This document shows positions 5,544 through 13,105 of a DNA stretch of 15,152 nt, in pieces. The DNA comes from an uncultured Arcanobacterium sp. Its GTDB lineage: Bacteria > Actinomycetota > Actinomycetes > Actinomycetales > Actinomycetaceae. How positions within the stretch are numbered: the first letter of the stretch is position 1; the number at the start of each line of letters is the position of its first letter. Where the stretch lies: contig NZ_CAMXYE010000032.1 in the NCBI RefSeq assembly GCF_947253055.1, forward strand, positions 1 to 15,152. The letters are read 5' to 3'. The translations under genes were made by a program, and so were the position numbers. Below the pieces are notes generated by a model. That model saw only the letters and a list, made by a program, of their open reading frames with translations, was not told the origin of the DNA and did not search any database.

Positions 5544-6833
5544 TTAAGCAGCCGGGCCTTTTTCTACTGGCTCAATTAGCTCTTTTCCACCTAGATACGG
5601 GCGTAAGGCTACGGGCACGTATAGTGATCCATCTGCTTGCTGATGATTTTCTAGCATAGCTACTAGCCAGCGCGTAGTGGCCAGAGTGCCGTTCAGAGTA
5701 GCAGCTATTGCCGTATTTCCTTCATCGGTGCGATAGCGGATATTGAGCCGCCGCGCCTGGAAAGTAGTGCAGTTGGAGGTAGAAGTAATTTCCATATAGC
5801 GATTCTGGGTAGGTAGCCAGGCTTCGCAGTCATATTTCTTTGCGGCAGAATCACCTAAATCTCCGGCTGCCGTATTGATCACGCGGTAGGGAAGCTCTGC
5901 TTTCGCAATCATTTCTTCTTCCCAAGCTAGCAACCGTTCATGCTCAGCCGCCGCTTCCGCCGGCGCGCAATAGGAAAACATTTCCACTTTATTGAACTGA
6001 TGTACGCGAATAATGCCCCGGGTATCTTTCCCGTAAGAACCCGCTTCGCGCCGATAGCAGGTAGACCAACCGGTATAGCGGCGTGGCCCAGCAGATAAAT
6101 CAATAATTTCGTCTTTATGATATCCAGCTAGTGCCACTTCGGAAGTGCCGGTCAGATAGAGATCATCTGCCGGTAAATAATAAATTTCATCGGCATGGGC
6201 ACCCAAAAATCCAGTGCCGCCCATGATATCCGGATTCACCAACGTAGGAGTGGTGAGCATCGTGAATCCATATTTTTCTGCCTGATCTACGGCCGCAGTG
6301 AGCAGAGCTAATTCCAGCCGTGCACCAATCCCCTTCAGATAGTAGAAACGAGAACCCGATACTTTCGTGCCCCGTTCCATATCTATAGCATCTATGCCTT
6401 CGGCAATATCTAAATGATCGCGCGGAGTGAATCCGGTAGCAGCAAAATCACGCGGAGTACCTACGTGCTTTACTACTTCGTAATCGTCTTCTCCGCCCTC
6501 AGGTACATTTTCCCCAATCAGATTGGGCAATTGCCGCATAGCTGTATTGAACTCGTCTGCGGCTGCATTTGCTGCATTTTCTAAGTCCTTTACTTCTTTC
6601 GACATTTCTTTCGCGCGCTGCAAAATTTGGGGGCGCTCCTCCGCGGAGGCTTTTCCAATAGTACGCGAAAGATTCTTTTGCTCGGCACGCAGATTCTCAA
6701 ATGCCTGTAAAGAAGATCGCCGTTTTTCATCGGCAGCGAGGATTTCGTCGATTAGGCCTTCGTCTGCACGGCGGGCACGCTGCGAAGCCCGCGCATATTC
6801 CGGATTTTCTCTGATAGTACGGATATCAATCAT
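5544..6833 (-). CDS. serS: Seryl-tRNA synthetase
   Basis: Class II aminoacyl-tRNA synthetase charging tRNA-Ser (and tRNA-Sec where present) in the cytosol. At 429 residues it is full length. Residues 1-105 form the helical coiled-coil tRNA-binding arm (MIDIRTIRENPEYARAS start, many Glu/Lys/Arg). The catalytic part shows TSEVALAGYHKDE (230-242), motif 2 from CYRREAGSYGKDTRG (259-273) to RVHQFNKVEMF (276-286), and motif 3 NGTLATTRWLVAMLENHQ (381-398). Two tRNA-Ser genes follow on the same strand with one terminator after them, so product and substrates may share a transcript. The ATG lacks a usual ribosome-binding site; TATTCT (6846-6841) ends 7 bases before it, which suggests a leaderless mRNA. 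The adhesin gene upstream ends 67 bp away, with no clear terminator seen between. Confidence 0.97.
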   Translation of the reverse strand: MIDIRTIRENPEYARASQRARRADEGLIDEILAADEKRRSSLQAFENLRAEQKNLSRTIGKASAEERPQILQRAKEMSKEVKDLENAANAAADEFNTAMRQLPNLIGENVPEGGEDDYEVVKHVGTPRDFAATGFTPRDHLDIAEGIDAIDMERGTKVSGSRFYYLKGIGARLELALLTAAVDQAEKYGFTMLTTPTLVNPDIMGGTGFLGAHADEIYYLPADDLYLTGTSEVALAGYHKDEIIDLSAGPRRYTGWSTCYRREAGSYGKDTRGIIRVHQFNKVEMFSYCAPAEAAAEHERLLAWEEEMIAKAELPYRVINTAAGDLGDSAAKKYDCEAWLPTQNRYMEITSTSNCTTFQARRLNIRYRTDEGNTAIAATLNGTLATTRWLVAMLENHQQADGSLYVPVALRPYLGGKELIEPVEKGPAA

Positions 6834-6840
6834 ACCTATA

Positions 6841-6846
6841 AGAATA
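6841..6846 (-). promoter_or_regulatory. Candidate -10 box for leaderless serS transcript
   Basis: TATTCT on the minus strand fits TANNNT and lies 7 bases before the serS ATG, so transcription would start at or next to the A of the start codon. A 12-bp perfect palindrome, AGCTGCGCAGCT (6854-6865), sits directly upstream of it. Confidence 0.4.
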
Positions 6847-6900
6847 CGCGCGAAGCTGCGCAGCTGCTAATCCAAGCCCTTTCCGTGCGCTAAAGCTCTT

Positions 6901-9900
6901 TTAAAGTTCTTTCGTTTTGCGAATTTTTCGGCGAATGAAAATTCCGCCTCCTGCCGTTCCTACTGCTCCCAGCAGCATGCCGCCAATTTTTATACCTGTC
7001 TTTTCCAGCATTTCTCTGTTATCAGCCGCAATGCGAGCGTGCCAATCATCTTCCGCAGTCACTACTTTTCCGCTATAGGGGCTTTCGCCTTGTGCTTTTA
7101 CACGGTCGTGATGCTTATTTCCAGCTTCTAATCCGCGCAGCTCTCCTTGGCAGATAATGCTTTCTCCTGCATCCAGCGTGCGGCGGGGGCAGCTAATTTT
7201 TTCTACTTCTCCGCTGCCCTCCAAGGTGCGGTCAGTGACGGTGATATTTTGCAGCTCAACATTCCCCGTATTGGTGAGCTGGAATGATAACGGTACCGGC
7301 GTTTTTGCTTTTGCTGCGGGAATCTCTAAAGCGGCGCTCGCGCTATCTCGATCCCCTTGCGCCAAACCGCTCTCGGTATCGTATTTTTCTACAGAAATCC
7401 CTAATTTTTCGGGAGTAGTAGTGCGCACAGTATTAGATTGCCGCGGCACACCGTTATAGATTTCTTGGAAAGTATTTTCATACTGCCCCGGGCGTATCCG
7501 CTCCATTTGCAGATACAGATCGAAGCCCTGCTCCAAATCGGGGCGGCTATTTACCAACTCTAAATAATCTGCCGTCGCATGCGCCTCAATTACTCCGTCT
7601 TTATCTTCTACCTCTAAGAAGCAGGCATAGCCAGATAAACTTTGGCATTCGGTACCGATTTTCTGCTGAGCAATAATTTCGCCGCTCTGTGCCAGGCGCT
7701 TTTCGCCGGCATATAAATCGCGTGCCGCCACCATCACCCAAGTGCCGCTGAAGTGGTCAGCTTGCTCTGCATAGTCATCGTGTATATTCCAAGATTCGGC
7801 GGCATATCCGCGCTCCGCTGGCAAAATAGCAGAACTTAAACGATAGTTAAACAGCTTTCCTATTTCTATTTCCCCATCGGCTAGGCTTTTTCCGCCAATT
7901 TCGATATTCACATCTTTCTGCGGATTAATTTCTTGCAGTGGATTAGCCACTACTGGAGTATTAATTTGCATATTTTCGATATTTTGTTGCGCGCTATTCT
8001 TAATCGTATATCCCGATTTTGCTTTCTTTACCTGGGCAGGGATATATATAAAATACTCTTGCCCGAGTAGCTCTTGGTCAATTATGGAACTTGCCAATGG
8101 ATCAATAGTGCGCTGGGCATAAGTAGCTAGGTCGAGATCCGCATCTTCTGCGGCAATCGTTTCTCCGGCGTTATTCTTATGCGCCACGGTTTTGGCAAAA
8201 ATATACGCCTTCCCGTCTTTTATCTGTATATTAAATTTCTCCGTCACGGTTGCACCTGTTGCTTTATTGACCACGCTTATTTGCTTTGCATCTATCGTGA
8301 GGTAATCTTCGTCAAAATCGTCAATCATTCCTAATTTGTGCACGTCATAAGCAATCTCTGCGCGCGCCGGCCGAGCATCGAGGCGGAGACGATAGAGAAT
8401 AGTATCTCCTTGCACCAGCACTTTCCCATCTATATCGGCTAACTTTGTATTCAAATCTTCTTTATTTGGCTCTACCAGCGGAATGTGCACGCGCGGGATA
8501 TCAGTGCTGCGTACCTGATTATTGATTTTAATAAAGGCTTGGTTGGCTACTTGGCTTCCCGGAGTGACGTCGAGAGTAGTTTTTCCCGTGAAGCGCAGCA
8601 GCAGCGCCCCCGCTTTCTTTAAATTAAGTAAATTATCTTTAATCCACGCTTCAGTAAAAGTTGCGGTGAATTCGCTGCGTTCATCGTTAAAAGTTAGTTC
8701 GTACGCAGAGCGGGGAATAGCTTTATTGGTGCGCGTATCGTAAAACTCAATAGATTCTTTTTCTAATTGGAAGTGTTTATCGTAGGTATCGCGCACTGCA
8801 AATTTCTCTAATGCGTAGGCACTCTCCCCTGCTTCTGCGGGCCACTGCAGATCCACATCCACTAAGTATTCCAATATTTGCCCTGGGAATACGGCTTGCC
8901 CGGCGATAGAAGATTGATCTCCTCCCTGCGGTGCGGCGGCGAGCACATCTTTTTTATCTTTCCCGTTCCAGATAAATACGGGAGGATTATTAGTGGGAAT
9001 TTTTTCGGAGTTCCACATTTCCCAGCCGCCGTTATGCAAGGTAATCACTTGATTATTGGTGTCGGTATCCGGCCCGAGTGGGCGAAACTTTCCGGCGATA
9101 TAGAGTTTCACCGGCACATCGGCTTCGTTGTGGGCAGTGCGTGCTAAAAAGGCTGGCAGAGCCTGTGCCGTAGTGATGTTTTGGGTGGTTTGAATAGAAA
9201 ATTCTGCAGTCACATCTTCATTTCCATAGAAAACGCGGGCTTGCGAAGTATCGGTGAAATCCACAAAACGTGCTGCTTCTCGCCAATCATCTACTAGCGA
9301 ATAAGAAGTGAGTGGAGAAGCTAAATTTTTCCGAATTTTTCCGTTTACCACTGCTCCTACGCTGTCTCCGTGCAGAAAGAGTTTCCTATCGGCGCCTTTA
9401 GCATTACTCCATTCCGGATCATAGCTCTGCAGAGCTCCATTTATATCCAGCACCCAAGCTTTATCGGGTTGCGGCGTCACCTTTTTCGTCTCTTTTATCT
9501 CGGTGTTCTGGCAAAGAGTCATCTCTTTATCCCAGCAGGCACTGCCCTGATCGGGAATTGAATAATCGTGAGAAGAGGCTCCAGCTTGTTGCGGCACAAT
9601 CAAGGTGTAATTTCCTACCTGCTGCGGGTGAATAGTAGCTACTACCGATTTTGCTTCTTTCTTTATCTCCGCTGGCACGGTTTTCCCGTTCTGATCCACC
9701 ACTTGGGGAGTGCCAATAGTGATTCCCTCGGCGAGAATTTCATCGCGCAAAATTAACGTAGTAGTATCTCCCATTCCCATGCCGGTGATTCGAGCTTGAT
9801 AGCTCATATTGGCTGCTACTTGGAAATTGCTCGCTTTCCCATCTTCACTGCGCAGTTCCTTTTGCGGCGCTGGAGCTGGCAAATTCCACGTTTCATGCGC

Positions 9901-10827
9901 ATTTCGATCGGCAGTATCTACCGCTTTTGCCATATGCCCTTGCTGAGGAATCTGTATATCAAACCAATAGCGGCCCGCCGGCCAAATTTCCCAGCCGAAA
10001 TCAGCGGGAGTAAATTCGGGAGATTCCTTGGTGGCCTTATTGGCGATAGTAAAGCCCTTCTGGGCTTGTTTTTGTGCAGTTCCTTGCGCAGGATAGGAAT
10101 CCCAATTTAAGAGAATTTTTCCGGTGACTTCTTCGGAGATAGCGGTATCGGCATAGGCAGTAATAGTGTCAGTTACGCTTTCTTTACCTCCTACCTGCAC
10201 TGCTCCTGCTTGTGCCTTAGTGGAAATCTCTAGCTGATAATTACGAGGTGGTTCATTCTCGGCGAGAGCTACGCACACAATATCGGCATTCGGCCGGATA
10301 TGGGAGACAAATACGTCATGAATTTTTTGAATATATGGCTGATAGGCAGCATTTGCTTGATATCCAACTAGTGAATTTATAGCACTCGGCCAGTAATACG
10401 CATAATTTTTCTGCCAAAATTCGCTCGTGGCACCAGCTGCGTACGGGTACTGCGGATCATCTACCATCGCCACTCCGAGCTGCACCACTCGCGCGTGTTG
10501 GGTGCCGGTACGCTGGCGGGCTTCCGCTAAAGCAGTATTACATACGCGAGTGGCTTTATTTCGAAAAATACTATTGTGGGCGCCCGGATTTTTACTGAGG
10601 AAATGATTTATCGAAGCGCCGTCCCAGCCCTGCTGGGGATTATCGGGATTGTCGTAGGTGTAGAGCCAAAAATGATTCGCGCTCTCGCCGCTGCTCCCTC
10701 CTACCGAACCGCCGCCTCCTACTTCTCCGCGCGCCCCTAGGGGAAGCAGAAACAGCCCGAGCAGTAAAAGCACTATTCCGCCGCTGGCGGTAATTTTATT
10801 TCGACTATTTCGAATGCCGTCTTGCAT
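6901..10827 (-). CDS. Large multi-domain surface adhesin with antigen I/II-like modules
   Basis: 1308-residue exported protein. The start ATG (10827) is chosen for GAGGAG (10839-10834) and the signal peptide that follows (hydrophobic core about residues 17-30). The N-terminal region to about 190 is rich in aromatic residues, with Cys96 and Cys185. Strand-rich domains follow to about 450. Four modules at about 450-614, 614-784, 786-964 and 967-1141 share a central D-[DT]-[WYF] (513, 680, 836, 1017), a Lys near the start and an Asn near the end. Modules two to four resemble the isopeptide-forming C-domains of streptococcal antigen I/II. Residues 1143-1266 look like a DUF11-type repeat (LTNTGNVELQNITVTDRTL). 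The tail is LEKTG (1274-1278), a hydrophobic stretch and RRKIRKTKEL, a sorting-signal layout lacking the Pro of LPXTG. Likely role: cell-surface adhesion. No sortase or pilin gene is nearby. Confidence 0.85.
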   Translation of the reverse strand: MQDGIRNSRNKITASGGIVLLLLGLFLLPLGARGEVGGGGSVGGSSGESANHFWLYTYDNPDNPQQGWDGASINHFLSKNPGAHNSIFRNKATRVCNTALAEARQRTGTQHARVVQLGVAMVDDPQYPYAAGATSEFWQKNYAYYWPSAINSLVGYQANAAYQPYIQKIHDVFVSHIRPNADIVCVALAENEPPRNYQLEISTKAQAGAVQVGGKESVTDTITAYADTAISEEVTGKILLNWDSYPAQGTAQKQAQKGFTIANKATKESPEFTPADFGWEIWPAGRYWFDIQIPQQGHMAKAVDTADRNAHETWNLPAPAPQKELRSEDGKASNFQVAANMSYQARITGMGMGDTTTLILRDEILAEGITIGTPQVVDQNGKTVPAEIKKEAKSVVATIHPQQVGNYTLIVPQQAGASSHDYSIPDQGSACWDKEMTLCQNTEIKETKKVTPQPDKAWVLDINGALQSYDPEWSNAKGADRKLFLHGDSVGAVVNGKIRKNLASPLTSYSLVDDWREAARFVDFTDTSQARVFYGNEDVTAEFSIQTTQNITTAQALPAFLARTAHNEADVPVKLYIAGKFRPLGPDTDTNNQVITLHNGGWEMWNSEKIPTNNPPVFIWNGKDKKDVLAAAPQGGDQSSIAGQAVFPGQILEYLVDVDLQWPAEAGESAYALEKFAVRDTYDKHFQLEKESIEFYDTRTNKAIPRSAYELTFNDERSEFTATFTEAWIKDNLLNLKKAGALLLRFTGKTTLDVTPGSQVANQAFIKINNQVRSTDIPRVHIPLVEPNKEDLNTKLADIDGKVLVQGDTILYRLRLDARPARAEIAYDVHKLGMIDDFDEDYLTIDAKQISVVNKATGATVTEKFNIQIKDGKAYIFAKTVAHKNNAGETIAAEDADLDLATYAQRTIDPLASSIIDQELLGQEYFIYIPAQVKKAKSGYTIKNSAQQNIENMQINTPVVANPLQEINPQKDVNIEIGGKSLADGEIEIGKLFNYRLSSAILPAERGYAAESWNIHDDYAEQADHFSGTWVMVAARDLYAGEKRLAQSGEIIAQQKIGTECQSLSGYACFLEVEDKDGVIEAHATADYLELVNSRPDLEQGFDLYLQMERIRPGQYENTFQEIYNGVPRQSNTVRTTTPEKLGISVEKYDTESGLAQGDRDSASAALEIPAAKAKTPVPLSFQLTNTGNVELQNITVTDRTLEGSGEVEKISCPRRTLDAGESIICQGELRGLEAGNKHHDRVKAQGESPYSGKVVTAEDDWHARIAADNREMLEKTGIKIGGMLLGAVGTAGGGIFIRRKIRKTKEL

Positions 10828-11023
10828 ATTATTCTCCTCAGATATCCTAATTTGTGCTTTAGAACTGCTCTTTCGCATTTGCACGGCCGGCAATCGCTTC
10901 TCGAAGCAGTGTTTCTTCAGTTTGCGCAATATCGCACTCTTTGTATCGGAAGAGATTTAATATGTGCATGCTTCTTCTGCAGAGGAGAACTGTGGACAAT
11001 CTGAAGTGTGGCGGGTGCAAGTG

Positions 11024-11102
11024 TGCACGAAAAACAGCGCGCACGGAAAATAAAGTGCACGAAGAATAGCGAGGGCGGAAATAGCGAGGGCGGAAAAACT
11101 AG
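11024..11102. repeat. Degenerate 16-bp tandem repeat, about five copies
   Basis: Consecutive units: TGCACGAAAAACAGCG, CGCACGGAAAATAAAG, TGCACGAAGAATAGCG, AGGGCGGAAATAGCG (15 bp) and AGGGCGGAAAAACTAG. The last two are near-identical to each other, and the final unit forms the left arm of the terminator hairpin. Confidence 0.65.
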
Positions 11103-11115
11103 TTTTCCGCCCTCG
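11085..11115. terminator. Perfect 13-bp hairpin after the ABC exporter operon
   Basis: CGAGGGCGGAAAA (11085-11097) pairs with TTTTCCGCCCTCG (11103-11115) over an ACTAG loop. It begins 30 bp beyond the permease stop on the minus strand. The A/T run is inside the stem, a common form of bidirectional terminator. Confidence 0.75.
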
Positions 11116-11144
11116 ACGTAGGTATTTAGGATTGGAGTATTTCT

Positions 11145-11909
11145 TTAGATATCTGTGCGGGTAAAGCGCAGAACCCCTAAGATCAAGAATATCAAGGGAT
11201 AGATCCAGAAAATCCCCAAGGCCTGCCAGGGATCGAAATGATTTTCTAAGCCCAGAATGGTTAACGAAGAGGTGACGTTATTTCCTAAAGTTTCAAAGAT
11301 GAAAGGAGGAAGCGTCTCTTGGAAAAATGGCTTAGGTATGAGGGTGATTAGCCCGAGCAACTCCGTGATTACAAATCCGAGGGTGATGGAACCTGCGGTA
11401 GAGCGCAGCGTATAGCCGATTCCGAGCCCTAAAGCAGCCGACCCTAATAGCATTAGAATCGTGCGGAGATAGATAATCAAAGTATTGGAGTCGAGATTAT
11501 CTGTGGTATTTCCAGATAATGCCAACAGTGCTACTCCGATGGCCAGCAGTAAAATCACGACCAAAGCGCTATAGCTGAGTAAGGCCAACAGCTTGACGCT
11601 GAAAATTCGCCCGCGCCGTGGGTCAGCTAAGATCGAAGTGCGCATAGTATTTTGGCTATATTCACTCGTCACTGCACCTACACCAATAATGAGCAGCAGT
11701 AATGACGGTAGTTTCCAAAGGAAAGTTACTCCGGCAAAAGGCATAGGAATATCGCTTTGGAACGCGGCTAATGCCATCAATGCGGAAAAAAGTATTACTA
11801 GCACTACGGAAGTGATAATCGTAAATTTCGTAGTGGTGAGGCGGTAAAGCTCCGCCCGGTAAGAGCGTGAAAAAGAAACTTTATAGTTCGTCGATGCGGT
11901 ATTTCCCAT
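11145..11909 (-). CDS. ABC-2 type transporter permease
   Basis: 254-residue integral membrane subunit of an ABC exporter. Six hydrophobic segments lie at about residues 30-50, 66-81, 104-131, 144-168, 172-193 and 228-247. A cytosolic N-terminus has RAELYRLTTTKFT (18-30), and SEYSQNTMRTSILADPRR (82-99) follows the second segment; both are hallmarks of ABC-2 permeases paired with drug/lantibiotic-type ATPases. The ATG is two bases after the ATPase stop, with AAGGA upstream, so the pair forms an operon and presumably one complex of two plus two subunits. Substrate unknown: antimicrobial peptide, drug or lipid are all possible. A strong hairpin ends the operon. Confidence 0.88.
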   Translation of the reverse strand: MGNTASTNYKVSFSRSYRAELYRLTTTKFTIITSVVLVILFSALMALAAFQSDIPMPFAGVTFLWKLPSLLLLIIGVGAVTSEYSQNTMRTSILADPRRGRIFSVKLLALLSYSALVVILLLAIGVALLALSGNTTDNLDSNTLIIYLRTILMLLGSAALGLGIGYTLRSTAGSITLGFVITELLGLITLIPKPFFQETLPPFIFETLGNNVTSSLTILGLENHFDPWQALGIFWIYPLIFLILGVLRFTRTDI

Positions 11910-11911
11910 GA

Positions 11912-12859
11912 TTATTGTTCCTTCTTCTCTCCGTGCTGCTGCTTGGAAGTGTATTCAAATTCTCCGGCCGTCATCTCCATAAAGACGTCTTCCAAAGAAG
12001 AGTGAATATCCTGGAGTTCGTGAATTTCGCAGTTGTGGGTATACAGTAAATTTCCTATCGAAGCGCAGCTGACACCAGGTACTTCAATATAGCCCCGGGG
12101 GCGTGCTGAATCAGCGGGCCGCCTTGCTGCCGAATATCCAGCCGCGGTGAGCACCTGATAAATTTGCTCGTTATCTGCTCCCACTATTAGCGCCTTGGAG
12201 TGAGAGGCCGATTGGGTAAATTGTGTGATAGGGCCAGAAGCTAGTAATTTGCCTTTCCCGATGATGATTAGATCGTCGGCAGTAATCGCCATTTCGCTCA
12301 TCAAGTGGGAAGAAATCAGTACGCTGCGCCCTTCTTGTGCATAAGTGCGCACTAATTGGCGTATCCAGCGCACCCCGTCTGGATCTAAACCATTTACTGG
12401 CTCATCGAGGATAAGAACTTCCGGATTGCCGAGTAATGCGGTAGCTACGCCAAGCCGTTGGCACATTCCGAGCGAAAAAGTCTTTACCTGTTTTTTCGCC
12501 ACATTTTCAATTCCAGTTAGCCGCAGTACTTCCTCTACGCGGGCGCGGCTAAAACCGTGGGTAGCAGCCACTGTGAGCAGATGTTGCCGAGCTGTGCGGC
12601 CACCGTGAAAAGCCTTCCCATCTAATAGAGCTCCGACTTTTGTGAGTGGCGAGGATAATTTTCGATATTCTACTCCGTCAAAAGTGGTGCGCCCGGCATT
12701 GGGGATATCAATTCCCAACATGCAGCGCATCGTAGTAGATTTTCCCGAGCCGTTCGGCCCTAAGAACCCAGTAACTCTGCCGGGCTGTACTTGAAAAGAA
12801 AGATCGGAAACTGCCGTCTTTCGTCCATATTTTTTCGTCAGGTTCTCTACCGTAATCAC
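11912..12859 (-). CDS. ABC transporter ATP-binding protein (drug/bacteriocin exporter type)
   Basis: 315-residue ATPase that powers the downstream permease. Walker A is GPNGSGKST (34-42), the signature is FSLGMCQRLG (128-137), Walker B is VLILDEPVNGLDPDG (148-162), and the switch His is in SSHLMSE (183-189). The Q-loop region reads GALLDGKAFHGGRTARQHL (76-94), the form seen in ABC-2 drug-exporter ATPases, which lack the canonical Gln. A C-terminal domain of about 90 residues (220-310) ends HSSLEDVFMEMTAGE, as in the same subfamily. The start is GTG with GGAGG (12871-12867) about 7 bases upstream. It diverges from the BI-1 family gene. A pair of TTGNCAA elements lies upstream. No sensor kinase or regulator is adjacent. 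Confidence 0.92.
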   Translation of the reverse strand: MITVENLTKKYGRKTAVSDLSFQVQPGRVTGFLGPNGSGKSTTMRCMLGIDIPNAGRTTFDGVEYRKLSSPLTKVGALLDGKAFHGGRTARQHLLTVAATHGFSRARVEEVLRLTGIENVAKKQVKTFSLGMCQRLGVATALLGNPEVLILDEPVNGLDPDGVRWIRQLVRTYAQEGRSVLISSHLMSEMAITADDLIIIGKGKLLASGPITQFTQSASHSKALIVGADNEQIYQVLTAAGYSAARRPADSARPRGYIEVPGVSCASIGNLLYTHNCEIHELQDIHSSLEDVFMEMTAGEFEYTSKQQHGEKKEQ

Positions 12860-12885
12860 CAGCTACCTCCTCGGTAGATATTTCT

Positions 12886-12909
12886 TTGTCAAAATAACAT
12901 TATTGCCAA
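12886..12909 (-). promoter_or_regulatory. Possible control site upstream of the ABC operon
   Basis: On the minus strand TTGGCAA and TTGACAA are 10 bases apart around TAATGTTATT, with an AATAA/TTATT dyad inside. TTGACA would be a perfect -35, but no -10 is found at the right distance before the GTG, so the role is unclear. Confidence 0.25.
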
Positions 12910-13058
12910 TGTGTTTCTATGTGGGCATGGGTTATGTGAGTACGGTCATGCAGGGATGGTTACGAGTGGGGTATGCGGGCAAAATTATGCCGGTATGGTT
13001 ACGGGAGCTGTTCGCTTTAGGAGTATTTTTCGACTATTTATTTTTCGGAGCTCTCCAT

Positions 13059-13064
13059 TAGAAT
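13059..13064 (+). promoter_or_regulatory. Candidate -10 box (TAGAAT) for the BI-1 family gene
   Basis: TAGAAT lies 41 bp upstream of the ATG and fits TANNNT. The 12-mer TAGAATAAAGAT here recurs exactly upstream of the FKBP gene. No good -35 is seen. Confidence 0.45.
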
Positions 13065-13105
13065 AAAGATAGAAAACCGAGGATTCACTACCTGAGGAGG
13101 CAGTC

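Larger units (their letters stand above)
10828..11144. other. Intergenic region upstream of the adhesin
   Basis: 317 bp with no supportable gene. It must hold the adhesin promoter (minus strand), but no clear -35/-10 pair is visible. The right half (11024-11115) is a degenerate 16-bp tandem repeat merging into the terminator of the ABC operon. Confidence 0.6.

Noticed and set aside
5303..5659. Plus-strand frame reading GGFEPPMRLHAYRFSRPAHSATL
   Set aside because: This is the antisense of tRNA-Ser(UGA) running into the antisense of serS, a common spurious frame.
6834..6900. T-box or other riboswitch before serS
   Set aside because: Only 67 bp separate the genes; no T-box motif or specifier stem is visible and the mRNA appears leaderless.
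10828..10929. 34-residue N-terminal extension of the adhesin from a TTG codon
   Set aside because: The ATG at 10827 has GAGGAG at the right distance and begins a clean signal peptide; the extension would bury it.
10859..10969. Possible 36-residue peptide MHILNLFRYK... upstream of the adhesin (minus strand)
   Set aside because: Only a weak AGAAGAAG precedes it, there is no recognised family, and it lies in a region with no other coding sign. It could be a leader peptide, but I cannot support it.
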